In this document: one piece after another, positions 10,482-20,640 of the stretch
How positions within the stretch are numbered: the stretch's first letter is position 1
Layout of the letters: each line of letters starts with the position of its first letter
From: Persicaria tinctoria
Taxonomy: Eukaryota; Streptophyta; Magnoliopsida; Caryophyllales; Polygonaceae
NCBI GenBank assembly: GCA_037127255.1
Contig: JBANSL010000009.1
Coordinates: 34,865,475-34,929,474, forward strand
Direction of reading: 5' to 3'
DNA length: 64,000 nt
Notes under the pieces: generated by a model
The model's database searches: none
What the model was told of the DNA's origin: nothing
Seen by the model: only the letters and a program-made list of their open reading frames with translations
Position numbers and translations under genes: made by a program

Positions 10482-12186
10482 AACACCCCATAATTAAGCT
10501 TGCTTGTCCTCAAGCAATACTTTTAATTGTCATTTAGGGGAAGGATTTAAAACTCTCAACATCTTAGATTCATTCTCATATAACCCTGCAATCAATTACC
10601 ATCCTCGAAAAGGTACTAGTGTCACAGACTCATGCACGTGCAAATATGTAAAAGCAACATCTACTCACAAAAGGAGGGTTACGCATAAACAATTTATAAG
10701 TGACAAAGCATTAATAATCAAGAGGACTTTAATTTAAGCTCATGAAGGAGTAGATTGGTAAAAGGCTAAAAGGTGGGCAATTTTTGGCAATGTGGTGCTT
10801 TTGATCCGGGGAAATGGATCATTTCCAAACTTGAGTTTTATTCCACATTCTTTCTCCATTTGATTCATCACCTTTCATATTGCTTTTCTCAATAATAATG
10901 CTTTTACCTCTCTAACCTCAGCACTGCCTTCTCGCGAGTCGCAAACATGAGTGTCATGAATGGCCCCGGATACTTAGTGCTTTAGACTCCTCACAATGTG
11001 TCCCATCTCTCTAAACTATTATCTTAGAGAGCAGGGTCAATCTACCTTTATCTCCTGAGGTGATTGGATTTTCTTTCACTCATTAAATTTTTCATATATT
11101 TCAAACAATTTCCAGCCAAACTCCAATAATGATAATAATCACAAACACCATATGATAATCTCCATAATGTAACATCATTCTCAACATAATCCCCGGATAA
11201 GGTAAAGAATGGTCAATATTTAGATCATGTGGAGCAATATATGAAATAAGGCATATTATGGCTTTTGTGATGCATAAGCATAGGTAAAGCTAGGATTTTA
11301 ACAATATGAGCATTATATGGAAATATAAAGTCCTCAATCATCTTATCATGCAACATGTCAAAAGCAACTTCAAAATTTACCTCCTTTCATGGTTTTCATT
11401 AAAATATGCACTTCATTGTGACTTTCCTTAACTAGGCAATTTCATGCTATATCTCTAATGAATCCAATTTTGCATCGTCGAGTTCAATATAAGCTTCCAT
11501 GACATTATTTCAAAATTTCAATAGGGGTCATTTTTCTCAAATTTTTGGAAATCATGCATATTAAGCACATAAAGCAATAATGCATTCCAAAATAGTCATG
11601 TAGCAATTCAAAGAAATAATGCACATACATATCAAATATGATCAAATATAGAAAATATGCACAAAGTAAGCCCTTCCCCCACCCCATACTTAAAATTTAC
11701 AGTGTCCTCACTGTATAAAATCAAATAAAAACAAGAGTAAAGGAAGGAACTCACAGGATAATGCATCGAGGAAGGCTGATCAGTGTAGGTCGAGTAGAGG
11801 TGCCTCGTCGATCTCGAGTAAGGTGTACCCGATCTCGAGTAGGCTTGTCTGCGTCTGGTGGTTTCTGAAGTCGAGGAGTGTCTGGTGCTTATCGAGGTCG
11901 AGTACGTCTACTCGAGGTCGAGTAGCTCGTGGCTTCTCCTCCTCGTCGTTGTCGACTTGGCCTTCGTCGATTTTGACTGGTTTTTCAGGGACTTCTTTCT
12001 CCACTTTTCGCGATCCTTATATGCTTGCTGATCAAAGAGTATTAGATTCCACAAAAACAAGACTATCCATATGAATTATTTTAAAAAAACAAAAAACAAA
12101 AAAAAACAAAAATTAAGAAAATTCAAATAAAATTTATATACACGCTCTAGATTTTAGAGTCGCTAGGGCGACTTCTCCGTTTGCGC
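10482..12186 (-). other. Element A 3' untranslated region and polypurine tract
   Basis: This is non-coding sequence between the stop of the protease ORF and the 3' LTR. It matches 44072-45548 of element B over most of its length. A purine-rich TATGGGGTG adjoins the LTR (about 10484-10492, minus strand) and is the likely plus-strand primer. A second TATGGGGTGGGGGAAGGG lies at about 11671-11690. A TCGA block lies at 11780-11965. Confidence 0.7.
11698..11715 (-). promoter_or_regulatory. Conserved perfect hairpin in element A 3' UTR
   Basis: TACAGTGAGGACACTGTA on the minus strand is a 7-bp perfect stem with a 4-nt loop. The identical sequence is at 44326-44343 in element B, next to the internal purine tract. 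Confidence 0.6.
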
Positions 12187-14250
12187 TCAAGGACCATTAT
12201 TGTGGGGACCGCTCATGCTTGGCCCTTCTCCTGGATCATCTAGGTCCTGATGGTAGTATGCAAGCTCAGCGGACAGGGGGTTGCTTGCATCATCTCCCTT
12301 TTCTTTTTTCTTTTTCTTTGTAGCCCTCAGTTTTTGCAAATTCTCTCGCCATGGTGTTTTAGCTCCCTTTAAATCATTAAAAAATTTATTTATGGACCGA
12401 GGGGGAGTAGAATTCATACCTGAACTTACCTGTTCGGACCCAAAACAGAAATCTTTGGCCTTGGGTCTACTCGATGTCGAGTACAGCTGGTCGACCTCGA
12501 GTACAGGGACCCCATACTTAGACTTTGGGCAAGTCTCTGGCTCAGCAGTGGTGGTCGAGATCGACAACGTTTTGTCGAGGTCGAGTATAGTGCTTGTCGA
12601 GGTCGAGTAAGGCTTGTCGACCTCGAGTACAGATTTGGTGCTTTCCTCCGCTGTTTGCTTAGTCCCGTCGATGCTGATGCTTTTCACCTCTAGCCAAGAA
12701 ATTTCCTCTTTTGCAGGGCCAAAAGAGAAATCTAAAACTTCATCGCCTATGGTGAAGGTGAGCGATCGATTCTTAACACTAATCCTGGCATCTGCAGTAG
12801 CTAAGAATGGTCTACCAAGAATAATAGGGCTAGTAGGATCTTCAGCACAATCAATAATAAGGAAATCAGCCGGAACAAAGAATTTACCAACCTGGACTGA
12901 AACATTCTCAACTATACCTGTAGGGATTACCACAGTATTGTTTGCCATGTATAATTTAGCATCCACAGGTTCTATGCATCCTATCTTAACCTTCCGCCAG
13001 ATTGATAAATGCATGATGCTCACACTTGCTCCTAAATCGCATAGAGAATCATATTTATATTGTCCAAAACCCACAGTAACAGAAAACTTACCAGGGTCAG
13101 GCTTCTTTTCAGGGAAGTGGAGGACTTTGCATTCGCCTGCGATCTCTGAGATAGATCGCTTCTTGCTCAGGATTTCCTTCATGAATTTGACATATCCAGG
13201 CATCTCTTGTAGGGCTTCTGTAAAAGGAATAGAAAAGTTTAGTTCTTGCAGCATATTAACAAATCTATTGAATCTACCCGCAGTGGGGTCTTTATGAGTT
13301 TTAAAAGGGAAAGGAAGTGGCTTTTTCTGTTTCGAAGCCAGATCAGCTGTCGGAGATGCTGCAGAGTTTTCGACGTCGGCCAGATGCTCCTCGACTTCGA
13401 CCAGAGGCTTGTCGAGACCGACCAGAGGCTTCTCGACCTCGAGTTGACTTGTCGACCTCGGGTTGCTGGTCTGCACAGCGGAGTCCGAGCTCAGATTCTG
13501 GTCTTGGTCGAGTACGGGTTTGTCGAGGTCGACCACGGTCTTGTCGACATCGAGTACAGGCTTCTCGAGATCGAGTTGTTGTTCTGCTTGGCCCTGCTGT
13601 TTTCCGACCTCTGGCTCGTGTAATTGATGCCCACTCCTTAGTTTGATAGCTGCGACATGTCCGGTTTTCCCCTTAGGATTTGGTTCTGTCTGCCCAGGGA
13701 GCTGTCCGGACGGTCGTGGGATCTGTGCAGCGATTTGTCCCATCTGAGTTTCGATGCCCCTTTTCCAGATATCAAGCTCTACAAACTTTGTGTTGACGTG
13801 CTGGAGCTGATTATTGATGGTGTTGGTAGCCTGCAGGTTCTGGGCGTGATTTCGGCGCATCTCATCAAGGATCAGCTGCAGATCGTCCTTCTTTTGATCT
13901 CTTTCTGGATGCCCTGGAGCTCTGTAGGGTGGAGGATTCCTAGGGGGACCTTGGTTCCATTGCGGTTGATAGGGCTTTTGATCCCCCATATAGCGATTAG
14001 GACCCCCAGCGTATGCTGCCTCCTCATGTGTTTCTGCCATCCTGACTTGCTCTGTGTGGGCACTCAGTAGTGGTGTGCCGCTGTGATCCGCATTCGATGC
14101 AAGGCTGATTGACAGACAGATATTTGACTTGCTTGAGGAGCTTGGGATTTTGGTCTCTGTAGAACTGCTCCCTGACATCTGGGTCAATCTCCTTTGTTGG
14201 CTCATAGAGAGGCATATATGGTGCTGGTCTGGCGTATGGGTTCTCTTCAT
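12187..14250 (-). CDS. Element A gag C-terminus plus aspartic protease ORF
   Basis: This frame continues the gag ORF after a frame change at about 14060-14070; its first 60 or so residues are the zinc-knuckle region read out of frame. The real content begins at HTEQVRMAE. Next come a coiled or linker region and a TCGA-encoded repeat region of VLDVDK/VDLDKP-type heptads (about residues 225-300). A retropepsin-like protease follows, with the CDLGASVSIM active-site loop and the IILGRPFLAT flap-to-end motif typical of Athila elements. More VDLDK repeats and a Lys-rich tail end the protein. RT, RNase H and integrase are absent. In element B the corresponding frame is joined to gag, so the split here is a mutation or slippage site and not the family norm. 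Confidence 0.8.
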   Translation of the reverse strand: MKRTHTPDQHHICLSMSQQRRLTQMSGSSSTETKIPSSSSKSNICLSISLASNADHSGTPLLSAHTEQVRMAETHEEAAYAGGPNRYMGDQKPYQPQWNQGPPRNPPPYRAPGHPERDQKKDDLQLILDEMRRNHAQNLQATNTINNQLQHVNTKFVELDIWKRGIETQMGQIAAQIPRPSGQLPGQTEPNPKGKTGHVAAIKLRSGHQLHEPEVGKQQGQAEQQLDLEKPVLDVDKTVVDLDKPVLDQDQNLSSDSAVQTSNPRSTSQLEVEKPLVGLDKPLVEVEEHLADVENSAASPTADLASKQKKPLPFPFKTHKDPTAGRFNRFVNMLQELNFSIPFTEALQEMPGYVKFMKEILSKKRSISEIAGECKVLHFPEKKPDPGKFSVTVGFGQYKYDSLCDLGASVSIMHLSIWRKVKIGCIEPVDAKLYMANNTVVIPTGIVENVSVQVGKFFVPADFLIIDCAEDPTSPIILGRPFLATADARISVKNRSLTFTIGDEVLDFSFGPAKEEISWLEVKSISIDGTKQTAEESTKSVLEVDKPYSTSTSTILDLDKTLSISTTTAEPETCPKSKYGVPVLEVDQLYSTSSRPKAKDFCFGSEQVSSGMNSTPPRSINKFFNDLKGAKTPWRENLQKLRATKKKKKEKGDDASNPLSAELAYYHQDLDDPGEGPSMSGPHNNGP

Positions 14251-15115
14251 AGGTTACAGTAGACCCATACTTGTTGTCGTAGGTAGTGAGCTTCTCTAGC
14301 ACACCCCATGCGTCACTTGGCGGCATCGTCAGATACTCGTAGCGAGTATAATTGTTGATTCTGTCCTTAGTGACTTGATCAAGAGAGTTGAAGAAGATCT
14401 CCTGAATGATGTAGGATGGCTGTCCATGAGTAGGGCAAGATCGTAGCAGTTCCTTGTAGCGTTCCCATGCCTTTGCCAGCGGTTCCCCTTTCTGCTGTTT
14501 AAAGGCGGTGATTTTCTGGCGGAGAAGTGCTGTCTTGGCAGGTGGGAAGAATTTGTTCAGAAACTCTTTCTCTACTTGGGCCCATGTGGTTAGTGATCTT
14601 GGTTTCAGCCCTTCTAGCCACTTCAGTGCAGGTCCAGCGAGCGACCAACGGAAAGCTTTCATCTTGACATATTTCAGAGTTGTACCTTCTGCAAGAGTAC
14701 GGAACATATCATGAAAATTAGTAATATGTTCAAGAGGACACTCATTAAATCTGCCGTAAAAGGAATTATTTTTAAGCTCTATAAGAAACTGAGTGCGAAT
14801 TTCAAAAGAGTTTTCAGGGATTAGAATCGCCGATTCAGGCACGACGAGAGTTGGGTGCATGTAGTCCTCTGTCGTGGTTGGATATTGGGCAAGCTCAGCC
14901 TCTGCTTGTTCCCTTGCTGTTCTCTCAGCGGCGATAGCAGCATCCTTAGCGGCGATAGCAGCATCCCTTGCGGCTAGTTCCCTGGTAAGCCTAGCGACCA
15001 GTTGTTCCTGTGTCTCAGCGGCCGCCATGATCCTTTTGAGTTTGGGGTGGATGTGTAGGTAGCGCTCCGGTTCGTCTAAGCTGTCAAACTCAGGTGTTTG
15101 ACTAAAACGACGCAT
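14024..15115 (-). CDS. Element A Gag (Athila-type)
   Basis: This 363-residue frame starts 84 bp inside the 5' LTR/PBS junction. The N-terminal helical, Ala/Glu-rich segment (residues 30-75, AKDAAIAAERTAREQAEAE) is probably a coiled coil. A Retrotrans_gag-type capsid domain follows (about 85-270, with FRWSLAGPALKWLEGL and WERYKELLRSCPTHG). A CCHC zinc knuckle, CIECGSQRHTTTEC, lies near the end. The frame is lost just after the knuckle at a (CA) run that is two bases shorter than in element B. The product would form the virus-like particle and package RNA. The otherwise clean frame suggests recent function. Confidence 0.88.
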   Translation of the reverse strand: MRRFSQTPEFDSLDEPERYLHIHPKLKRIMAAAETQEQLVARLTRELAARDAAIAAKDAAIAAERTAREQAEAELAQYPTTTEDYMHPTLVVPESAILIPENSFEIRTQFLIELKNNSFYGRFNECPLEHITNFHDMFRTLAEGTTLKYVKMKAFRWSLAGPALKWLEGLKPRSLTTWAQVEKEFLNKFFPPAKTALLRQKITAFKQQKGEPLAKAWERYKELLRSCPTHGQPSYIIQEIFFNSLDQVTKDRINNYTRYEYLTMPPSDAWGVLEKLTTYDNKYGSTVTYEENPYARPAPYMPLYEPTKEIDPDVREQFYRDQNPKLLKQVKYLSVNQPCIECGSQRHTTTECPHRASQDGRNT

Positions 15116-15177
15116 ACACCTGCGAATTCACTCAAGAGAAAAGTGAGAACTGACTACCTAAAGCGCGAATGATAGCC

Positions 15178-15195
15178 TCCCCGGCAACGGCGCCA
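15178..15195 (-). other. Element A primer-binding site (tRNA-Asp)
   Basis: The plus strand reads TCCCCGGCAACGGCGCCA, identical to the 3' end of plant tRNA-Asp(GTC) including CCA. The minus-strand element therefore has an 18-nt complementary primer site. It lies 3 bp inside the 5' LTR, as usual for Athila elements. Confidence 0.9.
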
Positions 15196-15198
15196 ATT

Positions 15199-17400
15199 TG
15201 TTGATAGGAGGAAATCGAGTATGCAAAATAGAATGTAAATAAACTAAGGCAAACCAGATTCCGTCCCTTGCAAATGATTACAAGACCTCCTCCTGATGTA
15301 GCAGTGGGAAGTCAGGATCGATCCACGAGGAAGCGTGTCAGCGGATCCTAGGCAGCGGTGGAATCTCACGGACGGAAGTTGACCACAGCGGTCCTCGAGC
15401 TCGACCAAGGGTTTAGTCGACAGAAGCTAGGACAGTTGAACAGGGCAGAGTTCTCGGCAAAAGCTACTCGACCTCGACAAGAGGCTACTCGAGGTCGAGT
15501 ACGGTCCTCGTCGACTTCGGGTATGGGCTCGTCGAGATCCTGCACAATTGAGCAACAGCGACTCTAGGTCGAGAATCAGCAACTCGAGGTGGACCACAGT
15601 TGGTCGAGATCGAGTAGACAGGGAACAAAAACGAATAAAAATAAAGAAAGTAAAAACAAATGCTTTTTAGGGTTTCGACTAAATTTAATTTAAAAGAACT
15701 TCCAAGATTGGGGTTTGCAACGACAATAACCAAGCATGCGTAAGGTAGAACCAAACAGATAATCATGTTAATTGCATTAAAGGACTAAGCTTTCGCCTTT
15801 TCCAACAATTAGACAACTCTCTCAAGAAACCCTAATTGTCTCTACCGATTTTATGTTTATAATCCAAGTTGTTAGCATGGATCTCCATTAGATGGGCAAT
15901 AAACACATAAACAAGTAGGAAAATGCTCAAAACATGATAAAGGTCGGATCTTTACCTCAAATATGCATGGCTATCGTCGGGCTCGCCCCAACCCTAGAAG
16001 TTGGTGGACTACTCGCGCCTCATCACAAACTCCGACATCATCGATTGAAAGAAAACTAATTGCATTAAAGTAAACCAAAGTTTACAACCGCTCGAAGCCA
16101 ACTCCGCTCTCGCTTCACAACTCCAATCGGCTGTTCACTCTCTACTTCTCCTACTTACTTCTCTCTGAAATTGAATGAATAAAACTGAGCCCCATGGGCT
16201 TTATTTATAGGCTTCTACTCCTTGCTAATCAAGGATAGAATATCTATATCTATATCTAAAACTATATCTAAGACTTTAAAGATAAATAAAAGACATAAAA
16301 GAATTAAATCTAAAATAGGAATTATATCTAAAAAGTCTTCAGTGGATCGAATCTTTCTCTTCATGGTAGATCTTGATAGTTTTAGATAGAATCGGAAATC
16401 TTCATGCCCAAGGAATCCAAATCCGAGTAGAGTTGATCAAACCGCGCCGTTCAGCTTATGGAAGCTTCGTCGACCTCGACAAGGCTCTTGTCGATCTCGA
16501 GTAGAAGTCTTGGTCGACTGGCTTGGTTCGTCGTCTCGGCTAGCCGGTGCTCGACAAACTCGGACTCTGGCTCACGGTGCTCGTCGACCTCGAAAAGCCC
16601 TAGTCGACCTCGAGTAGACTGTTTCGCCGACTAGGTCTTCTCGGGTAGATCTCCTCGATGTGGTTCGGACATGGCTTCCTGGGCTCGTCGACCTCGACTA
16701 GCACTCGTCGATGTTGAGTAGGGTTGGTCTTGCCGACTAGGTGCTCTCGGGTGGCTTTACTCGAAAAGCCTGGATCCGGACTCAGGGGCTTGTCGATCTC
16801 GACCAAGCTTCGTCGAGATCGAGTAGACATGATCTTCTCTGGTCGAGCAACTTCTCCTCGGCAAGGACTCGGGCAGGCGCTGGAAGGCTCGTCGATCTCG
16901 ACAAGGGCTCGTCGAGATCGAGTAGGGTTGTGCTCGGCTTCTCGTCCTCAGCTTCTCGGGCAGCTCTTCTCCTTGTCGACTCCGGGTGTGGTGTCTGGGC
17001 TTCGTCGATCTCGACCAGGGTTTGTCGAGATCGAGTTGGGTTCGGAAGTCGGGTGGTCTGGCTTGCTCGATCAGGCTCTGTCGACAAGGCTGTGCTCGGA
17101 CATGCTCGTCTAGGTCGAGTAAGGCCTACTCGAGATCGAGTAGCCTTGACTCTTAGACTGGTTCCGCTGCTTTGACCTTGGACTTCTGTAGTGGTTTTCC
17201 GAGCTTTTCCGACCTTCTGTAGAATTGCTGTAAAGTGCCTCGATTTCTGCGAATTAAACAGAAACTGGTGTAGATTCCATAATTTTGGCAAATAAACATA
17301 AACTACATAGATTCTGTACTATCTAAACCCAAATGAATGCAATGTATACAGAAATCGATATAAAAGTTACTGTAAAACATGGCAGATTCAGCTCACAACA
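15199..17400 (-). mobile_element. Element A 5' LTR (Athila-type, TCGA-rich)
   Basis: This 2202-bp direct repeat of 8276-10481 is bounded by TG and CA and adjoins the AGTCG duplication at 17401-17405. It contains the TATAAATA box (16202-16209, minus) and TCGA arrays at about 15370-15615 and 16459-17132. Long open frames in the arrays arise because the motif lacks stop codons. They are not supported as genes. Confidence 0.92.
16202..16209 (-). promoter_or_regulatory. TATA box of element A 5' LTR
   Basis: TATAAATA on the minus strand, about 1 kb upstream of the gag start at 15115. It is conserved in position with the other family LTRs. Confidence 0.6.
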
Positions 17401-17696
17401 AGTCGGGACCGGAGACACCTCAATCGTCCGACCCTTCCGTGGCGGTAATAACACATCCTCCGCCTCCGCCACTGCTCCGCCTCCATCGTCGCCGCCAGAC
17501 GCCGCCCCACCCCCACCACCCTCCTTCTTCGCCAAAGCCGTTAGCCGCATCGTCTCCTCAGCTACTGGCTCCACCGCCACCGCCTCCCCCGATGCTCCAC
17601 CCCCACCACCACCCTCCACCTCCATCTCCGTCGCATCACCACCACCCTCCGTCGCCGCCAGCAGATCCGCCTCCATGGCCGCCACCGCCGCCTCGA

Positions 17697-17763
17697 GCTC
17701 TCTCTCTCTCTTTGTGTCTCCATCTCTCTACTGCGTCTCTCTCTCTCGATCTCTCTCTCCGAC

Positions 17764-17814
<51 letters not shown>

Positions 17815-17815
17815 T
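17697..17815. repeat. (CT)n/(GA)n microsatellite
   Basis: CT-rich tract on the plus strand. On the minus strand it would lie as GA repeats in the 5' leader of the two-exon gene of the TIR element. Confidence 0.85.
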
Positions 17816-18060
17816 TCTCTGTGACGAAGACGAGAAGACGAAGAGGCACGTCCTCTTCGCTATTAGAAGACGGGCTTGCACGTCCTTAAGCACGTGCACC
17901 TTTGCACGTCCTTAAGGACGTGCAGCACGTCGTCAGGGACGTGCAAGCACGTTTTTAAAAAAATAATAAAAATGTGCTTGCACGTCTCGTCTCGGGTGGT
18001 TGTCACCCCCTTTGCACGTCCTTAAGTACGTGGGGATTTGCGGTGTATATAGCCGAAACG

Positions 18061-18537
18061 TATATATATCCCATACCTCCCGTAAACCCTAAACCCTATT
18101 ACCCTAAACCCTAAACTCCCTCTACCAAAATGGGTTTGTGTATGAAAACTATTCACATATATAAGATGGTTATATATTGGCCACTTAAGTTTTTGTATCT
18201 TATATAGGTATAAGTTTAGATGCGATACAACTTGAATTTAAATTAGTAACTTTAGAAAAATTCTTAAATATTTGGGATGTAATGATATTATAATACAAGG
18301 TAGTATAGATATAGTATATATGTACTACATTTGTAGATAATGCAAATATATATTCCATCCCCCGAAAAAAAAAGAGAAGATACTAAAACATGAATGTCAC
18401 TTTGTTATATCTCTACATTTGGAGATTTAGCCAAATTGAGTGAAATGCAAAAAAAAAATTGAGACTAACAAGACTCGAACTAAGGGTCTCTTCCGTATCA
18501 GGGCAAGATTGAGAATATACCTAAGACCAATTTAGCT
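18061..18537. repeat. 1.46-kb tandem unit, copy 2 (second part)
   Basis: Resumes copy 2 with TATATATATCCCATACCTCC followed by CCCTAAA motifs, after the TIR element. It ends with the second tRNA-like stretch (about 18466-18536), which has AGTTCGAGTC on the minus strand. Confidence 0.75.
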
Positions 18538-18674
18538 TGTAAAACTTTATTGTTCCAATCACTACCCATTTAGTATACATGCTTAAAATGACTAACATAC
18601 ACAACTCAACAAAAACTAATTTTTTTTTCCGAAACCCCCTCCCTTTGTACGTTATCCCATATATTGATATGCAA

Positions 18675-18752
<78 letters not shown>

Positions 18753-20640
18753 GTATACGTTATTTTGGATTTTCCTATTGATGATTCCAAGATATATTCT
18801 ACCTCATAATCTCCCAATTTTTCAAATATTCCAAGATATATTCTACCTCATAATAATAATAATATTAATATATTTTCCTAATTTTTCGTAATCTCCAAAA
18901 AAAAAATTCCTTCCACGCCTCAAATTTTTTTTCCTTCAATATTTGAAAATCTAAATGGGTGGAAAAAACAATTGAAAGAATAGGAAACGATATCTACATT
19001 GCTAATTTTTACTATTTCCACCGCTAATCACCGCATAGGTATGCGGTGGTCTTAATCCACTTTTTCCCAAACCCACCGCATATACATGCGGTGGGTCCGT
19101 TGACCGTATACCAACCCACCGCATACCTATGCGGTGGGTTATGACGACCGTATACATGCGGCGGGTTTTTGACAATTGGAAAGGGTTTGTAGAAGTTATC
19201 CAAAACCGTCGCCATAACCCACCGCATAGGTATGCAGTGGGTTATGGCGACGGTTTTGGACCATTATGACGACAGTTTTTTGCTGTATGGCGACGGTTTA
19301 AACACACCGTATACATATGCGCTGGGTTATATCGACGGTTTGGGAGCGTTATGGCGACGGTTTGGACATGTATACTTCTCGGCCCACCGTAAAGTATTGT
19401 GTTGACCCACCGTATACCTATGCGGTGGGATCGTTGACTGTCATTAAACACACCGCATACCTATGCGGTGATTAGTGGTGGAAATAGTAAAAATTAGCGG
19501 TGAAGATATCATCACCCAAGAAAAATATATATTGACCAATGAAAATCTTTTAGCTTTTGCTATATCCAACGTGGTTATTTCCAAGAAAATAATGATGGAA
19601 GAGTTGGTCCCTCAAGCTGCCTCCCTCCCTCCCTTCACTTCAAAACGGCCAATTTCAAAATTAACCCTCCACTTCAAAACGGCAAATTCAAAACTAAGGA
19701 AATCCGGGTTAAACAAAAATTTGAAAAGTGGTTAATTTGTTTAAAAAAATGCAGGGATGGAGGTTCAAACCCGGGGCAACTGCATGTTATGATAGTAGTC
19801 TTACCATTGGAGCTATGATAGATTACATTGATATGTTCAACGGCGTTTTATATATATCTCATATGTCCCATAAACCCTAAACCGTATACCGTAAACCCTA
19901 AACCCTAAACCCTAAACCTTAAACCCTAAACTTCCTATACTAAAATTTGTTTGTATGTGAAAACTATTCACACATATATATAAGATAGATTACATTGATA
20001 TGTTCAAAGGCGTTTTATATCCCATACCTCCCTTAAACCCTAAACCCTAAACCCTAAACTCCCTCTACCAAAATTCGTTTGTGTGTGAAAACTATTCACA
20101 TATATAAGATAGATTACATTGATATGTTCAAAGGCGTTTTATATATATATCCCATATCTCCCGTAAACCCTAAACCCTAAACCCTAAACTCCCTCTACCA
20201 AAATGTGTTTGTGTATGAAAACTATTCACATATATAAGATGGTTATATATTGGCCACTTAAGTTTTTTTTATCTTATATAGGTATAATTCGATGTCCGAG
20301 ACTATGTCGAACGAGGATTCCGACCACTAATATCAACTCGATGAAACAATTGTTTGGGTTTTGTTACGAGTGATCTTAAGGTTCACATATGAGTGATATA
20401 TGATCTTATGGTTCGCGGATGAGCATTGGGCTATGATTCGATCCAAGAGTCCCGATCTCATTAACATGAATGTCACTTTGTTATATCTCTACATGTCATA
20501 TTCCATTTTTTTAATGAAAAAACCAATTGAGTGGAAAAAAAGAGATTTAGCCAAATTGAATGAAATGCAAAAAAAAATTGAGACCAACAAGAATCGAACT
20601 AAGTAATTGAGACCAACTTAATTAATTGAGAGCAATTTAA
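18538..20640. repeat. 1.46-kb tandem unit, copy 3 (with MITE insertion)
   Basis: Same order as copies 1 and 2: a TAA tract (18676-18751), the AATATATATTGACCAATG block (19524 onward), Pol III-like boxes, and CCCTAAA subrepeats with GATAGATTACATTG at 19817, 19986 and 20109. It is interrupted at 18981-19517 by a palindromic MITE. Beyond about 20290 it diverges and decays. Confidence 0.75.
18981..19517. mobile_element. Palindrome-rich MITE with about 60-bp TIRs
   Basis: The ends GATATCTACATTGCTAATTT... and ...AAATTAGCGGTGAAGATATC are inverted copies over about 60 bp. The element is flanked by AAGAA on both sides (18976-18980 and 19518-19522). Comparison with tandem copies 1 and 2 gives the empty site. 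Inside are eight versions of a CACCGCATA-N2-TATGCGGTG palindrome and several CGACGGTTT words. It has no ORF of note. The superfamily is uncertain: long TIRs suggest a Mutator-like MITE, but a 5-bp duplication is short for that. Confidence 0.8.

Larger units (their letters stand above)
7954..17685 (-). pseudogene. Two-exon gene inside the TIR element, split by element A
   Basis: Read on the minus strand, exon 1 starts with ATG at 17685 and runs to 17401. There the 9.1-kb element A lies between the two copies of its AGTCG duplication. Exon 1 then resumes at 8270-8265 and ends at a CTG|GTATGT donor. A 152-bp AT/pyrimidine-rich intron (8264-8113) ends in TTCTCATAG. Exon 2 (8112-7954) ends in TAG. 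Phases fit without any repair, giving a 149-residue product when the insertion is ignored. The N-terminal 90 residues are Gly/Glu/Ala-rich and low complexity. The C-terminal 52 (LEWVEHHHPSVEGWDAPFQ region) look like ordinary globular coding sequence. I do not recognise the family. The 5' leader contains a (GA)n tract. A captured host gene fragment or an element-specific ORF are both possible. Confidence 0.5.
7568..18060 (-). mobile_element. TIR DNA transposon (MULE-like) carrying a gene; split by element A
   Basis: The left end (7568-7594) and the right end (18034-18060) share an inverted CTATATACACCGCAAATCC. TA-rich TATATATA flanks both ends, as expected for an 8-9-bp duplication, although low complexity makes this weak. 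Removing it restores tandem unit copy 2 exactly. Both arms carry palindromic TTGCACGTCCTTAAGGACGTG-type hairpins (7600-7725 and 17875-18030). Without the nested LTR element it is about 1.36 kb. It has no transposase, so it would be non-autonomous. The MULE assignment rests on flank length and on gene content, and is an inference. Confidence 0.6.

Noticed and set aside
17333..17915. Pro/Ser/His-rich plus-strand ORFs of 163 and 178 residues
   Set aside because: Low-complexity shadows of the minus-strand Gly-rich exon and the CT repeat. The minus strand has a start, splice sites and a second exon.
19020..19465. CRISPR-like array of palindromic repeats
   Set aside because: Plant nuclear context, irregular spacing, diverged repeats and flanking TIRs all indicate a MITE.
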